DNA from: Stomoxys calcitrans
Taxonomy: Eukaryota > Arthropoda > Insecta > Diptera > Muscidae
NCBI RefSeq assembly: GCF_963082655.1
Contig: NC_081556.1
Location: forward strand, 153,201,357 to 153,265,356
Direction: 5' to 3'
Length of the DNA stretch: 64,000 nt
This document shows positions 21,940-32,373 of this stretch, piece after piece; within the stretch, counting starts at the first letter, position 1, and each line of letters opens with the position of its first letter. The position numbers and the translations under genes are program-made. The notes beneath the pieces were generated by a model, which was not told where the DNA came from, did not search any database, and saw only the letters and a program-made list of their open reading frames with translations.

Positions 21940-23976
21940 TTTGTGGAGAAATATGTACCAATTTGGACCAAATACTAACTAAGTAAAAGTCATTGTTCAA
22001 TTGGGTAAAACAAAATTTTGACCTTTTTAGTAGCTAGATTTAAAAATAAGCCCATCTGAACCATATACGACACAGATGTTGAAAAGCCTAACATACCTCA
22101 CTGTGTCAAATTTCATTGAAATCGGATTGTAAATGCGCATTTTATTGAGCCAAGACTTTAAATCGAGATATCGGTCTATATGGCAACTATATCCAAATCT
22201 GGACCGATTTCGACCAAGTTGCAGATAAATGTCGAAGAGCCTAACACAATTCACTGTCCCAAATTTCAGTAAAATCGGATAATAAATGCGCCTTTTATGG
22301 GCCCAAAACCATAAATCGGGAATTCGGTCTAAATGGCAGCTATATCCAAATCTGGACTGATATGGGCCAAATTGACGAAGGATATCGAGAGGCCTTACAC
22401 AACTCACTGTCCCAAATTTCAACGAAATCGGACAATAAATGGGCCTTTTATGGGCCCAAAACCATAAATCGGGAATTCGGTCTAAATGGCAGCTATATCC
22501 AAACCTGGACTGATATGGGCCAAATTGACGAAGGATGTCGAGAGGCCTAACACAACTAACTGTCCCAAATTTCAGTAAAATCGCATAATAAATGTGGCTT
22601 TTATGGGCCTAAGACCCTAAATCGTGGGATCGGTCTATATGGTAGCTATATCCAAATCTGGATCGATCTGAGCCTATTTGACGAAGGATGTCAAGAGGCC
22701 TAACACAACTAACTGTCCCAAATTTCAGTAAAATCGGACAATAAATGCGCCTTTTATGGGCGCAAGACCTTAAATCGAGAAATCGGTCTATATGGCAGCT
22801 ATATCCAAATGTGGACTGATCTGGGCCAAATTGATGAAGGATGTCGAGAGGCCTAGCACAACTCACTGTCCCAAATTTCAACGAAATCGGACAATAAGTG
22901 GGTCTTTTATGGCCCCAAATCCTTAAATCGAGAGATCGGTCTATATGGCAGCTCTATCCAAATCTGAACCGATCTGGGCCAAATTGACGAAGGGTGTCGA
23001 GAGGCCTAACACAACTAACTGTCCCAAATTTCAGTAAAATCGGATAATAAATGTGGCTTTTATGGGCGCAAGACCATAAATCGGGAATTCGGTCTAAATG
23101 GCAGCTATATCCAAATCTGGACTTATATGGGCCAAATTGACGAAGGATGTCGAGAGGCCTAACACAACTAACTGTCCCAAATTTCAGTAAAATCGGACAA
23201 TAAATGCGCCTTTTATGGGCGCAAGACCTTAAATCGAGAAATCGGTCTATATGGCAGCTATATCCAAATCTGGACTGATATGGGCTAAATTGACTAAGGG
23301 TGTCGAGAAGCCTAACACAACTCACTGTCTCAAATTTCAACGAAATCGGATAATAAATGCGCCTTTTATGGGCGCAAGACCTTAAATCGAGAGATCGGTC
23401 TATATGGCAGCTATATCCAAATGTAAACCGATCTGGGCCAAATTGACGAAGGATGTCGAGAGGCCTAACACAACTCACTGTCCCAAATTTCAACGAAATC
23501 GGACAATAAATGGGCCTTTCATGGGCGCAAGACCTTAAATCGAGAGATCGGTCTATATGGCAGCTATATCCAAATCTGGACCAATCTGAGCCAAATTGAT
23601 AAAGGATATCGTAGGGCCTAACACAACTCACTGTCCCAAATTTCAGCGAAATCGTATAATAAATGTGGCTTTTATGGGACTAAGACCCTAAATCAGCGGA
23701 TCGGTCTATATGGGGGCTATATCAAAATATAGTCCGACTTAGTCCATCTTCGAGCTTAACCTGATTATGAACAAAAAAATTGTCTGTGCAAAGTTTCAGC
23801 TCAATATCCCGATTTTTAAAGACTGTAGCGTGATATCAACAGATAGACGAACAGACGGTCATCATCCTAGATTTTTACGTTGATCAAGAATAGGGTCGGA
23901 AATGGATATTTCGATGTGTTGCAAACGGAATGACAAAATGAATATACCCCCATCCTTCGGTGATGGGTATAAAAAA
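21940..23976 (-). mobile_element. Type B mini-me/DINE-like element, ~11 monomers
   Basis: Minus-oriented monomers ('cggtctatatggcagctata', 'tccaaatctgga', 'aaatttcagtaaaatcgg', 'aggcctaacacaactcactg') run to a right end with a short GACGAACAGACGG tract. Then come 'gattttacgttgatcaagaat'-like core sequence, 'gcaaacggaatgac' and 'cccccatccttcggtgatgg' plus 'gtataaaa'. The 3' end near 21940 lacks the GGCC palindrome. A 225-codon open frame at 22954-23631 (minus) is a ~51-residue periodic translation of the monomers. Confidence 0.8.
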
Positions 23977-24409
23977 GTACAATGCATATGCGAATACATA
24001 CCGAGTAGAGCGCGATCAATTCGTATTTGACGCATATAAGGTAGGTGAAATGAATACTGGAAGTGACAGCTCATATGACAAATCTTAACGTGTAATATCA
24101 GCATTGCATACCCTTTTCAAGCTATGTTTGATCAAAATACAGATTACTAGGTACCAGAAGGGGAAATCAGATTTGCAACCCTTTCTTTGTTGGCGTTACA
24201 AACATATCCCCTGTTTCATAATACCCTCTTATGGAGTAGTGATACATAAAACATTAACACAAAACTTTCACCAAAGTGTAGGCGGCCTACGTTTGCATGT
24301 AGGTGTTTCTTAATACTCTTAAGGTTGCCATTATAAAAGTGTTTTGTCATTGTATAGAACTCTATCACACACCGAGGGTGGTATGATGTTCTATGTGCAG
24401 ACATACATA
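23977..24409. other. Gene-free stretch
   Basis: AT-rich DNA without repeats I recognise. Short frames only. Confidence 0.45.
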
Positions 24410-24641
24410 CAGGGTGGCTGATGAAAGCCGCTACCAAAAAAAAATGTAATAACTTTTTTTCTATTTAATAATAATAATTTAATAATTAATTTAATTAATT
24501 AATTAATTAATTTAATTAATAATAATTTAATAATTAATTTAATAATTTAATTTAACATGAATAAAAGAAAAATGTATTCCATACACCGAAAAAAAAATGT
24601 AGCAATATTCATCATTGTAGCAATATTCATCAGCCACCCTG
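24410..24641. mobile_element. 232-bp TA-flanked MITE with AT-rich palindromic centre
   Basis: Perfect 16-bp terminal inverted repeats CAGGGTGGCTGATGAA (24410-24425 and inverse at 24626-24641) lie between TA dinucleotides (24408-24409, 24642-24643). The centre (24465-24555) is made almost only of TTAAT/AATTA motifs and can fold on itself. A ~17-bp direct repeat 'tgtagcaatattcatca' lies near the right end. TA target and short ends suggest Tc1/mariner, but it is unrelated in sequence to the TTGGG MITE. Confidence 0.85.
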
Positions 24642-25622
24642 TATAACAGGACGTTTTACAAACGGTGTTAACAGAAAATCCTTTCGTATACCATAATGTT
24701 GTAGCAACAATGGGGACAACAGCAACAACAAAAGTGAAACATATGAACCTTTCGAAAGCCTTTACCAAGCCTTTTTGCTACACTTACACTTCATGCATGC
24801 TTCACTTGTCCAGTGGAAATCCTTCCATCTCATGCCAACCACCAAAATCATGCATCGTCCCCTCAACCAAACAACACAACCTAAGTTGGGGGTCCTTTTA
24901 AAATGTACTTCCCTTCTCCTTGACACATATAACAGGGGGAAAAAAATACTATTGTGATGATATTCCCGTTTTGCTTTTTACTCAAACAAGAAAACCAAAA
25001 AACAAATGCAAAAGTTTGATCTTCTTTAGACATCATTCCCTTTGGGTTGAGTGTCACCAACTCTAAATGTTCAGCCTAGTTTTGTAGGCTTTTCCATGTC
25101 ATTCACATGTGAGTGCTGACTGGGTGAGGGCAAGGGAAATCTGATTTCAGCGTGCGGGAGTGGAAATAAGGCCTATATCTTTTTTTTTTGGGGGGGGAAT
25201 GGAATGGATTTATACGTTATTGAGTTTTTATGTAAAACATTGTGTTTTATGTTGTGTTCTTTTGGATTTTTGGCGCCTAAAGGGCTGCTTGCTACAAAAT
25301 GGCAAATATCAAAGTTTTTGTCTGTCGTTGTATCGTTGTTGATGTAAAATTGAATATGTGTGTGTTCGGGTAGGGGCTTTGTATTATTTCCTTTCACACT
25401 CTCTAGGATAAGTTGGCTTTTCGTAAAAGGGCATATGAGCAATGCCACGCATGAGGGAAACCCTATTGCTCAAAACCAACTTTAGAAATGATTGAGCATG
25501 ATTTTTGAAAACGGTAGGAGGTGGCCCAATACAAAAGTCTACTAAACAAAAATATGGACTTAACAGAATAAAATTACATTGCAAATAGTATATGAATAAA
25601 CGAAATTTGTAATATACAATAC
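24642..25622. other. Gene-free stretch
   Basis: AT-rich sequence with a poly-T/poly-G junction at about 25180-25198. No frame shows a recognisable domain. Confidence 0.5.
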
Positions 25623-26415
25623 TAGCCGAACTGGGACCGCTCCACTGCGCCTTCTTGAACTCTCTTATATTTTTTTAGGGTGGGGACACTTCCCCCTTTA
25701 TGTGGATATCGAATTCGTGCCATTGTAGCCAAGATGCTGAACGCGTTCGAATCCTGGCGAGAACATAGGACAAAGTGGTGTTTATCCCTTCCTAATGTTG
25801 GTGATATTTGCGAGGCACAATGCCATGCAAGGTAATTTAAAAAAATTTCCCCAAAGAGGTATCGCACTGAGAGACGCCGTTCGGAAAAAGGTCCCTTATC
25901 ATTGAGTTCAAACTTGAATCGGAAAGCACTCACTGATATGTGAGAAGTTTGACCCAGCTCGATTCCTGGTGTTTTTAAAAATTAGGGTAATGAGAAGTTC
26001 TTTATAGGGGAGGGATGGCACCTTAGATATTTCGACTCAAATATGGATATCAAATTCGTTCTGCACTTCCAAATCCCTTTAATTTAAACCCCATATTGCC
26101 ATGGCCCGAAAATACAAACCATTTGGAGGGTGTTTTGGGGCTGGGGCGGCCACCGGCACTTTGCACTGAAAATAGATATCAAATTTGTTCTGTATTCCCA
26201 ACGGAAATAAAGCACCCCTAGCTTTAGGAAGTACCCCAAAAACACTTGGCTCCAAAATTGGACATCAAATTCGTTTTCTACTCTCAAATATCTTTCATTT
26301 AAGTCCCAAAATGTCATAATGGGTCAAATAACCCATTTGACTTATTTTGAGAAGGAAAAGCGCCACCTAGACTTGAAAGCAAGTTTTAATGTCATATTCT
26401 TAATCTACTCCCTAC
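25623..26415. repeat. Interspersed repeat E, copy 1 (contains SINE2)
   Basis: Begins 'tagccgaactgggaccgctc', then 'tggggacacttccccc' and 'ggatatcgaattcgtgcc'. SINE2 sequence follows (25718-25975), then 'ggcaccttagatatttcgac', 'atggatatcaaattcgttc', 'tgcacttccaaatcccttta', 'ggcggccaccggcactttgc' and 'aaaatagatatcaaatttg'. The same order occurs at 42506-43420 with the SINE2 at the same place. Nature of the carrier element unknown. Confidence 0.75.
25718..25975 (+). mobile_element. SINE2 copy inside repeat E
   Basis: Head truncated, but the B-box-like 'gcgttcgaatcctggcg' remains. The body has 'gtggtgtttatcccttccta', 'atgccatgcaagg', 'gaggtatcgcactgagagac' and 'actcactgatatgtgagaag'. Confidence 0.7.
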
Positions 26416-26417
26416 TA

Positions 26418-26607
26418 AAGGGTGATTTTTTTGAGGTTAGGATTTTCATGCATTAGTATTTGACAGATCACGTGGGATTTCAGACATGGTGTCAAAGAGA
26501 AAGATGCTCAGTATGCTTTGACATTTCATCATGAATAGACTTACTAACGAGCAACGCTTGCAAATCATTGAATTTTATTACCAAAATCAGTGTTCGGTTC
26601 GAAATGG
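26418..26607 (+). mobile_element. Mariner-type element, 5' end fragment
   Basis: Starts after a TA with AAGGGTGATTTTTTTGAGG and reaches the first codons of a transposase: ATG AAT AGA CTT ACT..., reading MNRLTNEQRLQIIEFYYQNQ, the start of a mariner-like helix-turn-helix. It breaks off there and is followed by type D sequence. The same gene start recurs in the longer remnant at 27105. Confidence 0.8.
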
Positions 26608-26631
26608 CCGCTATGACGAATTTCATCAAAA

Positions 26632-26870
26632 TACCACAAAAAATGCTCCTTTTATAGGCTTATTACACTATATCGGGAGATCGGTCTAAATGACAGCTAT
26701 ATCCAAATATGATCCAATCTGGACCAGATTTGCCAAGAATGGGTAGGGGAATACACTATGGTACATTTCATTGAATTCGGGTAATAAATGGATCATTTAT
26801 GGCCTCAATACCCTAAATAGGGAGATCGGGCGGTCGGTCTATAGGGCAGATATATCCTAATATTAGATTA
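26632..26870 (-). mobile_element. Type D/B fragment
   Basis: Contains 'gatcggtctaaatgacagct', 'atatccaaatatgatccaatc' and 'aataaatggatcatttatgg' typical of minus-oriented internal repeats. No ends. Confidence 0.6.
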
Positions 26871-27104
26871 GAAGATCAGGTTTAAATACAAAGAATACGA
26901 AATGTTCAAAAATAGTTTGGAAAATATTTTTATTCCCAATATATCTGCAAAATTATAAATACCCAAATAAATACTCAAAAAAGTATTTGTTGGGTATTTA
27001 CCCAATAAATACCCAAGCGTTGGGTATTTACCCGGTAGAAACCCATCTCTACTCATGTCCTACAAAACCCTCAATAAATGCCGCACATGTACGATCATAA
27101 GTAA
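26871..27104. other. Gene-free stretch with GGGTATTTA palindromes
   Basis: Contains a perfect 11+3+11 palindrome (TAAATACCCAA at 27006-27016, GCG, TTGGGTATTTA at 27020-27030) preceded by another 'tgggtatttaccca'. Otherwise AT-rich and unassigned. Confidence 0.7.
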
Positions 27105-27755
27105 AGGGTGATTTTTTAGCTACTATCTTTTTAACAACACTGGCATGAATCGTCTTACAAACGAACAACGCTTGCAAATTATTGATTTTCATTATCATCG
27201 CGCGCTTCTTCCATTATACTACGACGCTCGATTTTGGTTCAATGGGTACTTTAATAAGCAGAATTGTCGATTTTGGAGTAAAGATTAGCCAGAAGCATTG
27301 CAAGAGCTACCAATGCATATAGAAAAAGCCGCAGTTTGGTACGGTCTATGGGCTGGTGGCATCATTGGACCGTACTTCTTCAAATATGATGCGAATCGCA
27401 ACATAACTGTGAATGGTGAGCGCTTTCGTAAGATGATAACCAACTTTTTTGCCCAAAATCCAAGAGCTTGACTTGTATGACATATTCTTTCAACAAGACT
27501 GTGTCACATGTCATAGAGGCGAGTTCGGTGAACATTTTATTTCTCGATCGGGAACATTCAATTGGCCGCCTAGATCGTCCGATTTAACGCCTTCAGACAA
27601 TTTTTTGAGGATCGACAAGCCCAGACATGCCGTCAGAAATGTTGGAGAGAGTATGCCAAAATTGGACTAAAAGGATGGACCATTTGAGACACAGTCATCT
27701 TGAAACATCAGATTGTATGGACCGTACTATCGATTTAAATTAAGATTACATTTTT
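27105..27755 (+). pseudogene. Mariner-type transposase, decayed
   Basis: Cut-and-paste DNA transposase remnant. The element begins with AAGGGTGATTTTTT after a TA. Its frame starts near 27145 (MNRLTNEQRLQIIDFHYH), then skips most of the DNA-binding domain by an internal deletion to 'YYDARFWFNGYFNKQNCRFW', the region of the first catalytic Asp. A stop follows 'SKD'. The frame continues with 'LWAGGIIGPYFFKYDANRN' and 'VNGERFRKMITNFF', then shifts near 27455 to 'QELDLYDIFFQQDCVTCH' (second catalytic Asp). Next is 'GEFGEHFISRSG' and 'DLTPSDNFL', where the third acidic residue is an Asp as in mariner DD(34)D enzymes. No 3' terminal inverted repeat is present; a type B element starts at 27762. Clearly inactive. 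Confidence 0.85.
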
Positions 27756-27761
27756 ATTTTT

Positions 27762-29020
27762 TATACCCACCACCGTAGGATAGGGGGTATATTTATATGG
27801 TCATTGCGTTTGCAACACATCGAAATATAAATTTCCGACCCTACAAAGTTTATATATATATTTGGTTGCCCAAAAAGTAATTGCGGATTTTTTAAAAGAA
27901 AGTAAATGCATTTTTAATAAAACTTAGAATGAACTTTAATCAAATATACTTTTTTACACTTTTTTTTCTAAAGCAAGCTAAAAGTAACAGCTGATAACTG
28001 ACCGAAGAAAGAATGTAATTACAGAGTCACAAGCTGTGAAAAAATTTGTCAACGCCGACTTTATGAAAAATCCGCAATTACTTTTTGGGCAACCCAATAT
28101 ATCGGATAGTCGTAAAATGTTAAGAATTTAACGACGTCCGTGTGTCTGTCCGTCCGTCTGTTGTAATCACTCTACAGGCTTCAAGAATTGAGATATTGAG
28201 CTGAAATTTGGCACAGATACGTCTTTTTGATACTCGCTGGTTAGGTTTTTGAATGAGCCAAATCGGACCATATTTGGATAATGCTGCTATATAGACCTTT
28301 TTTCCGATAAAGGATCTAAACAGCTAAAATTTTAAGCTAAAATTTTAACATCTGACCAAAATATGCATCAGATCGGACTATATTTAGATATAGCTGCCAT
28401 ATAGACCGATCTGCCGATAAAGGGTCTGAAGCTTATTAAAGCTTTATTTTTCAACCGATTACGCTGAAATTTGAAACTGTGAGTAGTTTTAGGCCTCCCA
28501 ATATCTGACCTAAATATGGATCAGATCGTACTGTATGTAGATATAGCTTCCATATAGACCGATTTGCCGATAAAGTCCATAAAAGATTTATTTTTTAACC
28601 GATTTCGCTGAAATTTGAAACGGTGAGTAGTTTAAGGCCTCCTAACGTAGGACCCAAATATTGTTCAGATCGAACTATATTTAGATATAGCTGCCCTATA
28701 GGCCGATCTCTCGATAAAGGGTTTGAAGCCCATACAAGTCCTATTTATTATCCGATTTCGCTGAAATTTGAAACAGTGTGTAGTTTTAGGTCTCCCGACA
28801 TCCGCCCCACATAAAGTTTGTAGCGGACAATATTTAGTTATAGTTTCCATACAGAGCGATCTGCCGATTAAGGGTCTGAGGCTCATAAAAGCTTTATTTC
28901 AACAGAATTCAACAGTGAGACTAAGACTACTCAATGTCCTTGCCGAATTTGGGTGCATAAGTTATCCAATTTTCATCGGATTGTGACGAAAGGGGGTTTA
29001 CATATATACCCGAGGTGGTG
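27762..29020 (+). mobile_element. Type B relative of mini-me/DINE-like elements (MITE nested)
   Basis: The left end is 'tatacccaccaccgtagga', then 'tttgcaacacatcgaaatat' and 'ccgaccctacaaag'. A MITE inserts in the TA tract at 27861-28097. The core resumes with 'cggatagtcgtaaaatg' and GTCTGTCCGTCCGTCTG. Internal repeats differ slightly from other B copies ('ccgataaagggtctgaagc', 'cgctgaaatttgaaac'). It ends near 'cccgaggtggtgg' without the GGCC palindrome. Confidence 0.75.
27861..28097. mobile_element. Mariner-type MITE (237 bp)
   Basis: Left end TTTGGTTGCCC (one substitution from TTGGGTTGCCC), intact inverted right end, TA at 27859-27860 and 28098-28099. It landed in the TATATATA tract of the host element. 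Confidence 0.9.
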
Positions 29021-29933
29021 GATAATTGGATTGGAGAAAAACTCTCCTTTGGCTCGTAAAAAATTTCACTTTTGTTATAGATTTGGCGTTATCTATATGA
29101 CTTTCGATTATCGATTAGCCAATTCAACATGAAATGTCGCATAAGAATATTCAAAAGCAATGTGCAGATTTAAAAGACACCTAGGAAATGATGTGCCTTA
29201 AGAGATTTCAGTTTGTCATTTCGTTTTGTCAACATTTATTGTGTTACTGAAAATATTTGAATTTTCGTACTTTAACCGCCAGCGCTACCAAAACAAAAAA
29301 AAGACTGCAGATAGGCAGAACTCATTTCCTTTATGAATGGAATGAATATATTTATGCCAAATGTGAAAACGGAAATGAGATGAAAATAGATTTCAAACTT
29401 TTTATAAACCAAATAAAAGAACAAATACATAAACCAAAACAATAGGCAACTAACATATCCACACATTCATGGCATTAAACAGTAAGCCAAATTATGCTAA
29501 TAATGGAATTAAATGAAAGCCCTCTTGCAGTGATTATTTCGGTTTTACATGAATAAAAATTTCATTTAATTTTATAGTTTGTGGGAATTAGTTCTTCTCA
29601 CTTTAGAAGTAGGACAACTGGAGTACCAAGCATGAATGTTTATTAAAATTTTATGAAATGTAAATGAGGTGCTGGTGTTAAGAATATTCGTCTTAGTTTG
29701 CGGTTGTCAAACTATTAGGTCTTCTTATTTTAAACAGTTTAAAAAAATAAACATAGCAAATTCTTGGTATAGTAATAAGGAAGGATTATTGATTTTTGTG
29801 GTTTTTGTTGAGAATTGTGATGAGGATAAGGCTCTATTATACCACCTCTTATTATTACTTAAGGATTTAAATTGGTACCTAAATAATGACAACTATTGGT
29901 GGCTGACTTCTGTAAACGTATTCAGCAAAAAAT
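29021..29933. other. Gene-free AT-rich stretch
   Basis: No repeat or exon recognised. Frames of 62-101 codons (for example 29669-29974) have no identifiable domain, and the last one runs into the type A element. Confidence 0.5.
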
Positions 29934-30739
29934 CAGCAAGGAAGGGCAAAAGTCGGCCGGTGCTGACTGTATAATACCCTACACCTACCCCTTAGGTACA
30001 ATGTGGAAGATATTTCCAATTCTGAATCAATTTTGATGGACCTCGGCGAGCAAATATGTTCAAACTGTAATAACTACGGTTGACAAATGACAACATTATT
30101 GCAAATTGCCCAAAATCTGACGAACATATATATAGGAGCTATATCTAATTCTGAACCGATTGCGAGCAAACTTCTCAGATAATGTGGTAGTCGTCGAGCA
30201 AGGCGTTGAACAAAATTTTTGGGAAAATTGTTAAATAAAAGAGCTTGCAAGGGCTCTAGGAGTGAAAATCTGGCTATATATATCTATGAGAGCTATATCT
30301 AAATCTGAACCGATTTCTATGAAATTCACCAGTAATGTCGAGAGTCATAAGAAAATCCTTTCTACCAAATTTTGAGATAATCGGTTAACAAATGAACTTT
30401 TCATTGCATTATTACTGCAAATCGGACGAACATATATATGGGAGCAATATCCAAATCTGAACCGATTTCTATGAAAATCACCTGTAATGTCGCGAGTCGT
30501 AAGAAAATCCGTCCCGCCAAATTTCGAGAGAATCGGTTAACAAATGGCCATTTTATTGCATTATTTCTGCAAATCGGACGAACATATATATGGGAGCTAT
30601 AGCCAAATCTGAACCGATTTCAAGCAAACTTCTCAGGTATTGTGGTAGCCGTTAAAAAAGACGTTGCACAAAATTTTAGGAAGATTGATCAATAAATGCG
30701 CTTGCAATGGCACTAGGAGTGAAAATATGGCTATATATA

Positions 30740-30971
30740 TGGTTGCCCAAAAAGTAATTGCGGATTTTTCATATAGTCGGCGTTGACGAAATTTTTCACA
30801 GCTTGTGACTCTGTAATTGCATTCTTTCTTCTGTCAGTTATCAGCTGTTACTTTTAGCTTGCTTTAGAAAAAAGTGTAAAAAGTATATTTGATTAAAGTT
30901 CATTCTAAGTTTTATTAAAAATGCATTTACTTTCTTTTAAAAAATCCGCAATTACTTTTTGGGCAACCCAA
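30740..30971. mobile_element. Mariner-type MITE, opposite orientation
   Basis: Ends GGTTGCCCAAAAAGTAATTG and its inverse. The first bases of the left end are lost in the TATATAT tract. The interior is the reverse complement of the copies at 15484 and 19683. Confidence 0.85.
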
Positions 30972-31059
30972 TATATATGAGAGCTATATCTAAATCTGAA
31001 CCGATTTCTATGAAATTCACCACTAATGTTGAGAATCATAAAAAATTCCTTTCTGCCCT

Positions 31060-31123
31060 TCAACATCCTTCGTCGATTTGCCCCAGATCGGTATAGATTT
31101 GAATATAGCTGCTATATAGACCG
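31060..31123 (+). mobile_element. Type B patch inside a type A element
   Basis: 'cttcaacatccttcgtcgat', 'cagatcggtatagatttg' and 'atatagctgctatatagacc' are plus-oriented type B monomer sequence. On both sides the type A text ('aaatcataaaaaa..tccttt') continues. Confidence 0.65.
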
Positions 31124-31481
31124 AAAATCATAAAAAACTCCTTCCTGACAAATTTCGGGAGAATCGGTTAACAAATGAACTTGTTATTGCATTATTACTG
31201 CAAATCGGACGAACATATATATGGGAGCTATATCCAAATCTGAACCGATTTTTTCCATGTTCAATAGGCTTCGTCTCTAGGCCGTCAAACATGCCTATAC
31301 CTGTAGTTTGTATGCAAATTAACATGGACAGACAGACAGACGGACATAGCTAAATCGAATCAGAAAGTGATTCTGAATCGATCGGTATACTTATCAATGG
31401 GTCCATCTCTCTTCCTTTTGGGTGTTACAAACAAATGCACCAAGTTATAACACCCTGTACCACAGTAGTGATGAAGGAAAT

Positions 31482-32373
31482 AAATATTCCAACCAAAGAA
31501 ATAAACTCTCAGGCTAAAAGTGGCATGTGGTCATCTTAATGTAACATTTATCAATCACTTGCAAATCATGTCAAGTGGGCAATTAAAAAGAGTGATTCTA
31601 TGATAAACTTTAGGCCCTTTTTTGTTGAGTTCTAAAACAGGAAATAACACCACCAACTACTTTTACCTTTAGTTTTTAAGTACATTTTATTCTTTAAGCC
31701 TCTTAACGCATACAACTTATTAAGGAAATGCATATTCATTCTGTCTATCTTTCTCCCTAATACTTTAATGGCAAAAACAGAAAACAATAAATCTAATTCA
31801 TCAAAATATACCGCTTAAGCTACACTCAAGCAAATGATTGTGAATTCTGAGAATACAAATTTCCTGTCACCCACATGCATAAAACTTATTTAGGAAACGC
31901 ATATTTAATCCCTCTCACACTCTCTCTCTCTCTGTATAATACTTTGATGGCAAAAAAAAAAAACAATAAATCTAATTCATCAAATTATACCGCTTAAGCT
32001 AACAGCAAAGCAAACGATTGTGAATTCAGAGAATACAAATTTTGCTTGCTAAGTCTTCTTAAAAGTGTCTAAGGAAAAACAATAAGCCTTAGGCCATCGT
32101 TGAGTGAATGCTATGCCAACATTTCACATCACTTCTGAGAATTGTAGAGCTCGTAGTTTTGTGGGCCATGAGCTTAAGCCAAATACTCGTACCCACTTAG
32201 ATTTCATTCTTGCCATGATAATAATCAGATTGCCGCAAAATAAAAAACTAATCTGTATAACAATTAAATTGCTGACAGATTTTTGTCACGCAATCACAAT
32301 TTGAACAGTGATTATTGAAATAATTTATAGGGATGTCATAGGAGAATGCAAAATCAAAAAAAAAAAAAAAAAG
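31482..32373. other. Gene-free stretch containing a ~180-bp tandem duplication
   Basis: Two diverged direct copies at about 31700-31863 and 31879-32042 share 'aataaatctaattcatcaaa', 'ataccgcttaagcta', 'attgtgaattc' and 'gagaatacaaattt'. Matching points are ~179 bp apart. The second copy has a CTCTCTCT tract and a longer A run. No exon recognised. Confidence 0.7.

Larger units (their letters stand above)
29934..31481 (-). mobile_element. Complete type A mini-me/DINE-like element (MITE nested)
   Basis: Left is the A-type 3' end: 'cagcaaggaagggcaaaagt', the hairpin bases CGGCCGG and 'tataataccctacaccta'. Five to six internal blocks follow ('gaacatatatatgggagcta', 'caaatctgaaccgatttc', 'gagaatcggttaacaaatg'). 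Right is the core in reverse: GACAGACAGACAGACGG, 'catagctaaatcgaatcag', 'tcggtatacttatcaatggg', 'acaaacaaatgcacc' and 'ccctgtaccacagtagtg'. Read on the minus strand it ends in CTGA, which fits the Helitron CTRR rule. A MITE (30740-30971) and a short type B patch (about 31060-31123) interrupt it. Confidence 0.8.

Noticed and set aside
27449..27670. Functional host gene with FQQD motif
   Set aside because: The peptide is an inner piece of a mariner transposase flanked by its other fragments, with a stop and a frameshift.
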